DNA from: Pyrenophora tritici-repentis
Lineage: Eukaryota; Ascomycota; Dothideomycetes; Pleosporales; Pleosporaceae
DNA: 51,670 nt
Direction of reading: 5' to 3'
NCBI RefSeq assembly: GCF_003171515.1
Contig: NW_027093985.1
Coordinates: 1-51,670, forward strand
Both the position numbers and the translations under genes were made by a program. The notes below the pieces were generated by a model that was given only the letters and a program-made list of their open reading frames with translations, was not told the DNA's origin and did not search any database. Numbering within the stretch: position 1 is the first letter of the stretch; every line of letters starts with the position of its first letter. This document shows positions 34,445 to 43,160 of the stretch, piece after piece.

Positions 34445-36317
34445 ACGTACCTCACGGGCGAGTGGGCCACACGGGCGAGTGGGCCACTCCGCTAAGACCC
34501 CACCAAAACATACTGTTACCTACAGTACTTTCACAATGAGCCAACAACAAAACAATCTACCAGCTTTAAAAGAGGCTCGATTACAGCTTGCTCTCAAGGC
34601 TATCGAACGCGACGCGACGCTGTCGCAGAGACGCGCTGCAGCTATCTACAACGTATCTCGAGTAACTCTTGGGCGCCGACGCGCTGGAATACCTCTTCGG
34701 AGCGATTGTACGCCTAACTCAATGAACCTCCTTAAGACAGAGGAGGATGTAATTGTCCAGCATATCCTTGACCTCGACGCGCGAGGATTTCCGCCCCGAC
34801 TTGCTGCTGTGCAGGATATGGCTAATTCTTTGTTGGCTGAGCGCCACCGCGACCCTGTTGGTCAGAACTGGGCTGCAACCTTCGTCAAACGTCGCCCTGA
34901 GCTTAAGGTCAAATTCAATCGCAAGTATGACTACAAGCGAGCCCTCTGTGAGGATCCTGAGGTTATACAAGGCTGGTTCCGACTTGTGGAGAACACAAAG
35001 GCCAAGTACGGTATCCTTGATGAGGACACCCACAACTTTGACGAGTCTGGCTTCATGATGGGCATGATATCAACTGGAGCAGTAGTCACAGGCTCTGAGC
35101 GTCGAGGACGACCAAAGAGCGTTCAGCAGGGCAATCGCGAGTGGGCTACAGTGATCCAGGGTATCAACGCGACTGGGTGGGCAATCCCACCTTTTATCAT
35201 CTTCAAAGGCAAGAACCACCTCTCTGCCTGGTACAAGGAAGATAACCTACCTCGCGACTGGGTTATTGCAGTCTCTGAGAACGGCTGGACAACAAACAAG
35301 CTTGGTCTAGAGTGGTTAAAGCACTTTGACGCTCACACAAAGAAGAGGACTGTAGGAAACTATCGTCTGCTTATTATCGACGGCCACGAGAGCCACGACT
35401 CGCTCGATTTCCAGCAGTACTGCAAGGATCACAACATTATTACTCTCTGCATGCCTCCTCACTCGTCGCACCTACTACAGCCTCTTGATGTGGGGTGTTT
35501 CTCGCCTTTGAAGACAGCGTATGGCCGCCAAGCCGAGGATCTAATGCGCAACAAGATCACCCATATCACTAAACTAGAGTTCCTACCGTGCTTTAAAGGC
35601 GCTTTTGACGCTGCGATTACAAAGGCCAATATACAAGGAAGCTTTCGAGGCGCTGGCTTAGTCCCATTTAATCCAGAGGCTGTGATATCGACGCTTGACG
35701 TGCGGCTGCGCACTCCACTGCTACCTACCGTCGAGGACGGTCCCTGGCAGTCGCAAACTCCAAGCAATACCCTAGAACTTGGGTCGCAATCAAAGCTGAT
35801 TCAAGAGAGGATTCGAAGACATGTAGATAGCTCACCTACGTATATGGTTGAGGCGATCAAAAGCCTGTCAAAAGGTGCAGAGATGATAGCGCATTCTCTG
35901 GTGTTAATGACCAAGCGCAACGCTGAGCTCCAAGCCGCCAACGAGGCCTCAAGTAAGCGTAGATCATATAAAAGGAAGCGCTTACAGCAGCAAGGGACCT
36001 TAACAATTGATGAGGGCGTGCGACTGACGACTCTTAAGGAGTTTGGGGCATGTAGTGATAGGAAGAAGGCGAAGAAGAGAGTGCGCGTTGAGGCAGGCGA
36101 GCCTAGCCAACGACGCTGTGGACGCTGCGGCGAGGCAGGACATAATATGCGCACATGTAGGCAAGAAGCAGCGATAGATTCTGAGTAGAATAGCCTATTA
36201 CGATTTCTATTTACTATCTTTGACGGTGCTATATAGTCGTGTACAGTCGTGGTTTTAATGGGGTCTTAGCGCAGGTGGCCCACTCGCCCGTGTGGCCCAC
36301 TCGCCCGTTAGGTACGT
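34445..36317 (+). mobile_element. Intact Fot1/pogo DNA transposon, 1873 bp
   Basis: TIRs 34445-34487 and 36275-36317 match over 43 bp with one difference. TA flanks both ends (34443-34444, 36318-36319). Each TIR contains a tandem CACGGGCGAGTGGGCCA motif. Block B has the empty site, reading straight from GTAGATTTGTATA into AGGGTTATTCG near 47325-47347. The transposase frame is open. Structure, empty site and intact gene together make it a candidate active element. Confidence 0.96.
34536..36188 (+). CDS. Fot1/pogo transposase, intact, 550 aa
   Basis: Cut-and-paste transposase acting on the TIRs around it. The first ATG, MSQQQNNLPALKE, lies 49 bp inside the left TIR; upstream codons in the frame are only readable from a GTG within the TIR. 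Domains: psq-type HTH (residues about 10-60), CENP-B-like HTH (about 65-130), DDE_1 core with HNFDESGFMMG (about 170), LLIIDGHESHDS (about 275) and SHLLQPLDVGCF (about 310) giving the three acidic residues. A basic C-terminal coiled-coil-like region follows, then a CGRCGEAGHNMRTC zinc knuckle near the end. Length is usual for Fot1/Pot-type enzymes. No internal stop or frameshift is seen, unlike every other transposase in the window. Confidence 0.95.
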   Translation: MSQQQNNLPALKEARLQLALKAIERDATLSQRRAAAIYNVSRVTLGRRRAGIPLRSDCTPNSMNLLKTEEDVIVQHILDLDARGFPPRLAAVQDMANSLLAERHRDPVGQNWAATFVKRRPELKVKFNRKYDYKRALCEDPEVIQGWFRLVENTKAKYGILDEDTHNFDESGFMMGMISTGAVVTGSERRGRPKSVQQGNREWATVIQGINATGWAIPPFIIFKGKNHLSAWYKEDNLPRDWVIAVSENGWTTNKLGLEWLKHFDAHTKKRTVGNYRLLIIDGHESHDSLDFQQYCKDHNIITLCMPPHSSHLLQPLDVGCFSPLKTAYGRQAEDLMRNKITHITKLEFLPCFKGAFDAAITKANIQGSFRGAGLVPFNPEAVISTLDVRLRTPLLPTVEDGPWQSQTPSNTLELGSQSKLIQERIRRHVDSSPTYMVEAIKSLSKGAEMIAHSLVLMTKRNAELQAANEASSKRRSYKRKRLQQQGTLTIDEGVRLTTLKEFGACSDRKKAKKRVRVEAGEPSQRRCGRCGEAGHNMRTCRQEAAIDSE

Positions 36318-36319
36318 TA

Positions 36320-36389
36320 AGGGTTATTCGTTATGTATTTAGTAGAGGGTTAGGCAGGAGAAATAGTAGGGGTAGGAGAGGAATGTTAC
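36320..36389. repeat. Block A remainder after the pogo insertion
   Basis: AGGGTTATTCGTTATG... to GAGGAATGTT matches 47338-47408. Homology to block B stops at about 36389, where unique sequence upstream of the helicase gene begins. Confidence 0.85.
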
Positions 36390-36981
36390 GGATCCATAGA
36401 CTCGCTCGGCCCATGGCCCCCATATCGATAAGATCCTTATCTTATCGGACTAGCGCCTTGGCGCCCACAGCATAAGTTCGGGCTCACAACGTAGATAGCT
36501 CGATAGCTTGTATCTTGTCAAATCCAATCTTTCTTGATCGATCCCTAACCCAGGGCGCCAAGTGCACCATTATAAGGGTGGAGTTTTTTGTTAGGGATGG
36601 AGACTACGCGTATAGCGGGTATATATCAGAACCAGGGGTATGGTGGAGTATTCTTCGTAAGTACGGTGGAGTTATATTCCCTAGGCCGATTTACACCAAA
36701 TTTGGACAGGTAACTCAGCGTACGTAGGCGCATAATCTGACAGATTTACAGCGCAGTAGACTATGTGGTTGAGGAGCTTAGGGTTTGGCGTTCTTGGTTA
36801 GGGTTACGCGTTTAGGGGGTCAGGAGGTCGCGAGGCTCGGCACCCCGCCGCGCGCGCGCCGCCGGAGTAAGCGCCGAGCGATCGACAGGGATCCGTGCTG
36901 AGAGCAGAGCGTCGGCATATAAGAAGCTAAGTAGAGTTGGTCAGCGTAGGTATTATCAAGTATTGTTACTTTTATTTCAAT
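36390..36981 (+). promoter_or_regulatory. Upstream region of the telomere-linked helicase gene
   Basis: Non-coding, less purine-biased than its surroundings. It includes a GC-rich CpG-dense segment (36838-36890), a TATAAG box at 36918-36923 about 60 bp before the ATG, and a short telomere-like GGTTAGGGTTA at about 36798-36808. Confidence 0.6.
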
Positions 36982-38134
36982 ATGTCCGAACCTAGTAAAG
37001 AGTGCCAGTATTTCGAGCATATACCTGAGTACTGCATAGCAGCATGCAGAGAGTGCAGATATGCAGTGTGGCCAGATCAGATCGAGGGCCATTTACAGAG
37101 GCAGCATAAGGTCAGTCATAAGGAGGCAGAGGCAGTTGGACAGCAGATTCGCAGCTGGGCTGGGCTAGTCCAGTATCCCAGCGAGCTTGAGGTGCCGAGT
37201 GGTGTTCCAAAGCCCGTACGGCAGCTACCAGTACACGTAGATGGGATGTTGTGCCAGCTAGGTTCAGGCCAGTGTCAGCGGGTATTCCGTACCAGCAAAA
37301 GCTTGAAAAAACATTGGCGTATAGATCACGGATGGTCAGCAAGCAGCAGGGGAGGACGGCCAAGTCAAACTAAGCAGAAGAGCGTGCAAGCGCAGATGGA
37401 GAAGGGGTACCGGCTAGTCCATTGCCAGCGATTATTCGGGAGCCGGCACGGATCGCAGTATTTCCAGGTGCAGCCGCCCGACGAGGATGGCCCCGACGTC
37501 GTGCCTGTAGACGGGGCAGCAGCATGGGCGCAAGTGGGCGAGCAGATGGCCAAGGCATGGCAGGATATCGAGAGGCGTGCGCAGACGACGATCCAAGAGG
37601 GCGAGCGCGACGAGGTGAACCCATGGCTGGAGCGGACGCAGTGGTTGCCGTACCTAGTGGGCATGGAGAGGCCGGATTTGTTAGCGTGCATCGAGGAGCC
37701 CGTGGCAGAGCCCGATGCCAGGCAGGAGCAGCAGGCCGAGCCGGTGGAAGCAGCGATTTGGGCAGCTATGGATGGATTGGCGCGGTTCAGCCAGGCATCG
37801 ATTATTGACCGGATTGGCGTGTTTATACGGTTGGAGGCAATTCGCACAGAGATGCACCAAACCCGGTTCCAGCCGTTGCAGCCGTATATGGACAAGGACG
37901 CCATTGTCAAGCACACACGACCATGGCAGCAGATGTTAATGTTTTTTGCACGCACACAGAAAGAGCACGCGTGGAAGAGCCCCAAGTATCGGTTCACGCG
38001 GCGGCAGCGAGAGGCATGGGAGGTGTTAATCGAACAGGCAAAGCGGAGCATAGAGGGAGACGAAGAAGATGAAGCCGAGGATATGGACGAGGAGAGAGAA
38101 GAGCTGGACGAGGAGATGATGGACGACATAGACG

Positions 38135-38296
38135 TAGACTCCGCAACAATCAATTCAATCCGGTCACTCTCCTAGACCCACTTACCTATCTAGGTAGGGC
38201 TTAAACTCCTATAGGTAACTACTAGGCTTAAAGCGGTAATCAATCAATCCAATCTGAACCTTCTAGGACCCACTTAATTGATTGTTGCGGACTGTG
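38135..38296 (+). mobile_element. 162-bp MITE copy 2, in the TLH gene
   Basis: Flanked by CATAGACG at 38127-38134 and 38297-38304. Sits in the acidic linker before the recombinase-like region. It adds 170 bp in all and introduces a stop 12 codons in. Confidence 0.96.
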
Positions 38297-39495
38297 CATA
38301 GACGAGTCGATAGAGGTAGCCGAGGAAGAGCCAGGTCAGGGAGAAGGCCCCGAGCCTAAGAAGTTGTCTAAGATACAGAAAGCGTGTTTGGAGTTTTGCA
38401 TTGCATTACTTAACCACCGCATCACCCGTAGAGAGTATGACAGCCCGCTGGTGTGCGCGTTGGCGGTGCTGGGCGTCAAGGAGGACGGGTGGAAGGGGCC
38501 GGAGCAGTACCCGCCGATATTGTCGGCGGTGATCAAGATCGCTCGGTTTATGGTCGTGCAGAAGGGACTAGAGATGTCCGGGCCCGACGAGGATAGCGGC
38601 GATGAGACGGACGACGACTTGGATGACAGCGCGTACGAGAGCGGGCCGAGCCAGCGACGGCGTCCCAAGGGGTGTTTGCAGTTAGTGCAGAGGATGATGG
38701 ACCGGTTTATGGTGCGCGGCAGCCATAGCCCCATGCAGTGGATGTTGGATTTGCGGACGTATGGATTAAAGATCCATTACAACACTACAACCCGCGGGCA
38801 TGTAGAGTGGACGAACGGCGACGAGCTGCTGTACAAAGAGCTGCATTTTAGCATGGCGCAGTTCCGCGGCATGGTACATGGGCTAGCTAGCGAGAGCCGG
38901 CGATTATTGACAGAGGAGTTGATGTTTGGCAGCAAGGCAGCGCCGGTGCCAGCAGTGCCATGGGAGAGCATACGTGACAACCCAACCGACGAGCGGCCAG
39001 GATGGAATTTTTTGAAGGATCATCGCACAAGCATGCCCGTCGACGGCGAGAGGTGGTTATTTGAGCGGGTAGGTAAGAGCGCCAGCATCCGGAGTCGGTT
39101 CATGAAGCCCGGGACGCAGTCAGGGGTAGACCGACAGGCAGTGGAGCGGTACATGGACCGGGTGGTAGAATTTCGCGAGAAGCTGGCGGTGTTGATGCAT
39201 ATGACGGGCGGGCAGCCAGCGCGAGGGCCGGAGCTACTGAGCGTACGGCATAGCAACACAGTGCAAGGGGGGCATCGCAATATATTCATCGAGGACGGCA
39301 TGGTAGTGTTTGTGACGCGGTACCACAAGGGATACAAAGTCAGCGGCGACGTCAAGATTATCCATCGATATTTGCCGCGCGAGGTGGGCGAGCTAGTAGT
39401 GTGGTACATGTGGCTGGTGTTGCCGTTCCAGCAGCGGCTCGAGGCGTTGGTGTGGGAGAAGGAGGCAGTTTCGTCGCATATGTGGCCAGCAGACC

Positions 39496-39657
39496 TAGAC
39501 TCCGCAACAATCAATTCAATCCGGTCACTCTCCTAGACCCACTTACCTATCTAGGTAGGGCTTAAACTCCTATAGGTAACTACTAGGCTTAAAGCGGTAA
39601 TCAATCAATCCAATCTGAACCTTCTAGGACCCACTTAATTGATTGTTGCGGACTGTG
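39496..39657 (+). mobile_element. 162-bp MITE copy 3, in the TLH gene
   Basis: Flanked by AGCAGACC at 39488-39495 and 39658-39665. Same orientation and apparently the same sequence as copy 2. It separates the first recombinase-like Arg motif from the later motifs and the helicase. Confidence 0.96.
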
Positions 39658-41306
39658 AGCAGACCCCAGCGGCCGCAAGTGGACGACCGATCGGCTGCGG
39701 GAGGCGTTGAAGCGCGAGAGCCGGATCGCGATGGGCCAGGAGTGGACGTTTGCCGGGTACCGGGAGATGGCGATTGGCATCAGCCGGCGGTTTTTGCGTG
39801 GATCGACAGCGTTCCAGGCAGATGAGGGCGAGGAGAACAAGGAGTGGGCTGAGGAGCAGGCAGGAGATTCGATTGCCGACGAGCAGGCGGGCCATACGTC
39901 GCACGTGGCGGGACTGGTATACGCGCGAGGGATCATGGAGCAGTCAGGGGCCGTGGCGGATAGGCGGCAGCAGTTCCGGGCATCGAGCACGGATTGGCAT
40001 AGATTTTTGGGCTTCCAGGCAGGCGTGGACGACCAGAGAAGAAGCAGCAAGCGGAAGAGAGCGCCGTTTGAGAGCGAGGCAGACGAGGCAAGGGTGGATC
40101 GGTGGCAGCGGCTAAGGAAGATGGACGCGAGGGCGCAGCTGAAGCGCATGATGGGCGAAAAGGCCGAGTTCCGGGGCGTTCAGGAGGCAGCGATCAAAGC
40201 CATCACAGCAGGCGAGAGTCCCGTAGTAGCGGTGATGCCGACGGGGGCAGGCAAGAGCTTGTTGTTCATGTTGCCGGCGTGGGCAGAGCAGGGCGGCACG
40301 ACGGTGGTGGTAGTGCCGTTGATCGCGTTGCGTGGCGACATGGCACAGCGGTGCAAGAAGCTAGGGATATCGTGCGTAGAGTGGCAGAGTCGGCGTCCGC
40401 CAGACGCAGCAGCGGTGGTGTTAGTGACGCCCGAGTCGGCAGTTGGAGAGGAATTTGCAACGTTTTTGAACCGGCTACGAGCGACGCGGCAGCTAGATCG
40501 GATTATTATCGACGAGTGCCATATTGTGTTAAACCGGCAGTACACGTTCCGCAAGCAGATGCAGCAGCTAGGCAAGCTGGTGGCTGTAGAGACGCAGATG
40601 GTCATGTTGACAGCAACGTTGCCACCCAGCGAGGAGGACGAGTTATTCCGGCGAATGCATTTTGAGCGTGGGCAGGTAAGAATGTTTAGGGCACCGACAG
40701 CACGGAGCAACATAGCGTACCGGGTGGTAAGGGTAGAGAAGGAGAGGAAGAGACAGGAGGTAGAGGCAACGGTGTTGGCGATGGTACAGCAGAAGGTCCG
40801 AAAGTATAAGAGCGGCAAGATTGTAGTGTACGGCAACTCAGTGCCAAAGGTCAAGGGGTTAGCCGAGAAGCTCAAGTGCCATGCGTATCATCACCACGCG
40901 GTTGGCAAGGCAAGCATGTTGGGGGAGTTCATGGGCGGCAAGCAGCGGGTGATTGTGGCAACCAGCGCGTTGGGCATGGGAGTGGACGTGCCCGATATCC
41001 GGTGCATTGTCCACATGGATTGGCCGTTTAGCGTGTTGGATTACGCGCAGGAGAGCGGGCGAGCCGGGCGAGACGGGGAGCGGAGCGAGGCGATCATGAT
41101 GGTGCAGGACGGCGAGCAGCGAGCGGCGGATGACAAGCAGGGGGAGGCGGAGCAGCGGTTGGTGCGAGCATACGTCGAAGGCATAGACGAGGCGGCGACA
41201 TGTAGACGGGTAGTGTTGGACGGGTATTTGGACAGGCGCGAGGCCGAGCGAGCTCGGTGCGAGGAGGGAGAGGAGAGGTGTGACGTATGCATGAGAGCCG
41301 ACGGGG

Positions 41307-41450
41307 AGGAGATGGAGGAGGAGGAGATGGAGGAGGAGGAGATGGAGGAGGAGATGGAGGAGGAGATGGAGGAGGAGATGGAAGAGATGGAGGAGGTGGA
41401 GGAGGTGGAGGAGGTGGAGGAGATGGAGGTGGTGGAGGTGGCCGAGGGCG
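41307..41450 (+). repeat. GAGGAGATG-type minisatellite inside the TLH gene
   Basis: Degenerate 9-15 bp units of GAG/ATG codons encode an acidic Glu-Met-Val run between the helicase domain and the C-terminal Cys-rich part. The frame stays open. Confidence 0.85.
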
Positions 41451-42076
41451 GCAGCAGCAACGAAGAAGAGGCGGAGACATTGGAGAGGGAGCAAGAAGAG
41501 GCGCGGCAGGCGTTTAATCAGCAGCAACGAGAGCAAGGCGGCCCGCGACAGAGATTGATACAGCAGCGGCAGCAGGAGTTCGCCGACGTCGAGTGGCTGC
41601 GTAGGCAGCTGGCGCAATGGATAAACCGGTGTGGGTTATGCGAGGCGGTAGGGCAAGGATCGAGCGCACACGACGTACGGCAATGTTGGCGACAGGAGAG
41701 CCAGCGGATCAAGGAGTCGATTAAGAGGATGGAAGAGACAATTAAGTTTGAGCGTTATTCGGGCTGTTTTTGGTGTGGAGTGCCGCAGGAGATATGCAAT
41801 CGGTGGGAAAGGAATAGTTTTGGGCGATATCAGAGAGTCCAAGACGGGGATTGCCAGTATAGAGGGGTATTAATAGGCGGGTTATTAAGTATAGCATTAG
41901 GGCGGAGCGAGGTAGGAAACCGATGGACGGCGCGGTTAGAGGAGTTCGGGGTTAGTAATTCAGGAGCAGGGCCGACGTTGTTTGAGTTTTTAGGAAAAAA
42001 GCGATTGTTAGAGACGGTTGAGAGCAATAACTTAGCAGGAGAGTTTTGTTGGATTACAAGATTAATAGGCGAGTAG

Positions 42077-43160
42077 AGGAAATATAGAGAGTTGTAACGT
42101 TGACGAGGGTAGCTCCAACAGCTCGAGTAGGTCGGATAGTGTAAGCAGCGATAAAGGCAAGAGCAGCAAGATCAGCGAGAGCGTAGGCAGGGTTAGCAGC
42201 AAGAGAGATAGCAGCAACAGTGACGATAGTAGCAGCAGTAAGAGTAGCGACGAAGGCGAGGGCAGCGAGAGCAGTGATCAAGGCGAGAGCAGCGAGAGTA
42301 GTGACGAAGGCGAGGGTAGTAAAGATATTAGAGGTAGCGAAAGCAGCGGCAACAGCGAGAGCAATGAGAGCAACGACAAAGACGAGGGCAGAGAAGGTAA
42401 CGAGAGCGGCGAGAGCAGTAAGAGCGCAGGCAGCGTTGGTAGCGAGAGCAATAGCTGCAACAGTGGCGATAGTGGCGATAGCGAGGGCAGCGACGACGGC
42501 GAGGATGGCGAGGATGGCGAGGATGGCGAGGACAGCGAGGGCAACTTGATGGCAGGTAGCGAAAGCAGTAATAGCAGCTTGAGCAGGGAGGAAAAGCGAG
42601 GGTCGTGACGACGGCGAGAGTAGCTCCGATAGCGAGAGCAGCAAGAGCGAGAGCAGCAAGAGCGGCAAGAGCAACGAGAGCGAGGCAGGCGAGGCAGGCG
42701 AGAGCAACGAGATGGCAAGTAGCGAGAGCGAGGCAGGCGAGGCAGGCGAGAGCAACGAGATGGCAAGTAGCGAGAGCGTAGGGAGCGAGAGAGGCGAGAG
42801 AAATAAGAGCAGCGACATGATAGGTACCGTTGGCAGCGAGAGCATCGAGAGCCGCGCATATAGCGAGAGTAACGAGAACAGAGCGAGTAGCGAGAGCAGC
42901 GACGACGGTAAGGACAGCGAGAGCAGGAGCCGCAGCGGCGAAAGGAGTTGTAGAAGCCGTAGCAGCGGTAGGAAGTGAGAAGCAGCGAGAGTAGCGCGAG
43001 CAGTGGGGGACAGCAGGGACAGCGAGAGCAGTAGGGAAAGTAAGAGCAGGGGCAGAAGTAGTTATAGCGGCCGCAGGCGTAGTAGGAGCGGTGGGGAGTG
43101 AGGAGCAGAAGCGAGGATATCGATAGCAGCGAGAGCAGCGAGGACGGCGGGGATAGTAGG
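42077..43160. repeat. Low-complexity AGCAGCGAG-type array after the TLH gene
   Basis: No gene. Degenerate purine-rich short-period repeat; two exact 48-bp units (GAGCGAGGCAGGCGAGG...) lie at 42678-42773. It continues into block B without a sharp change in style. Confidence 0.8.

Larger units (their letters stand above)
36982..42076 (+). pseudogene. Telomere-linked RecQ helicase (TLH) gene, split by two MITEs
   Basis: Segments 36982-38134, 38305-39495 and 39666-42076 together form one open frame of 1585 codons including the stop; only two MITE insertions break it. Domains by uninterrupted residue number: N-terminal C2H2-like finger (CIAACRECRYAV ... HLQRQH, about 15-45), similar to fungal DUF3505-type ends, and a second CQL...C...H finger (about 95-115). 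A probable tyrosine-recombinase fold follows: Arg in TGGQPARGPELLSVR (691), Arg in FAGYRE (814), His in AGHTS (858), Tyr in LVYARG (867). RecQ helicase comes next: FRGVQ, Walker A PTGAGKS (about 971), DECH box (about 1064), LTATLP, and QESGRAGRDG (about 1243). A Glu/Met-rich run (about 1330-1377) and a Cys-rich tail end it. RecQ enzymes unwind DNA in recombination; TLH genes sit next to fungal telomeres. Confidence 0.93.

Noticed and set aside
38127..38304. The MITE in TLH acting as a spliced intron (introner)
   Set aside because: Frame restoration needs removal of 170 bp (2 modulo 3). A GT at 38134 with the AG at 38300-38301 removes 168 bp and does not restore frame. Copy 3 has no GT at its left junction.
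41094..41480. Pro-rich ORF opposite the TLH acidic run
   Set aside because: Antisense shadow of the GAG/ATG minisatellite within the helicase gene.
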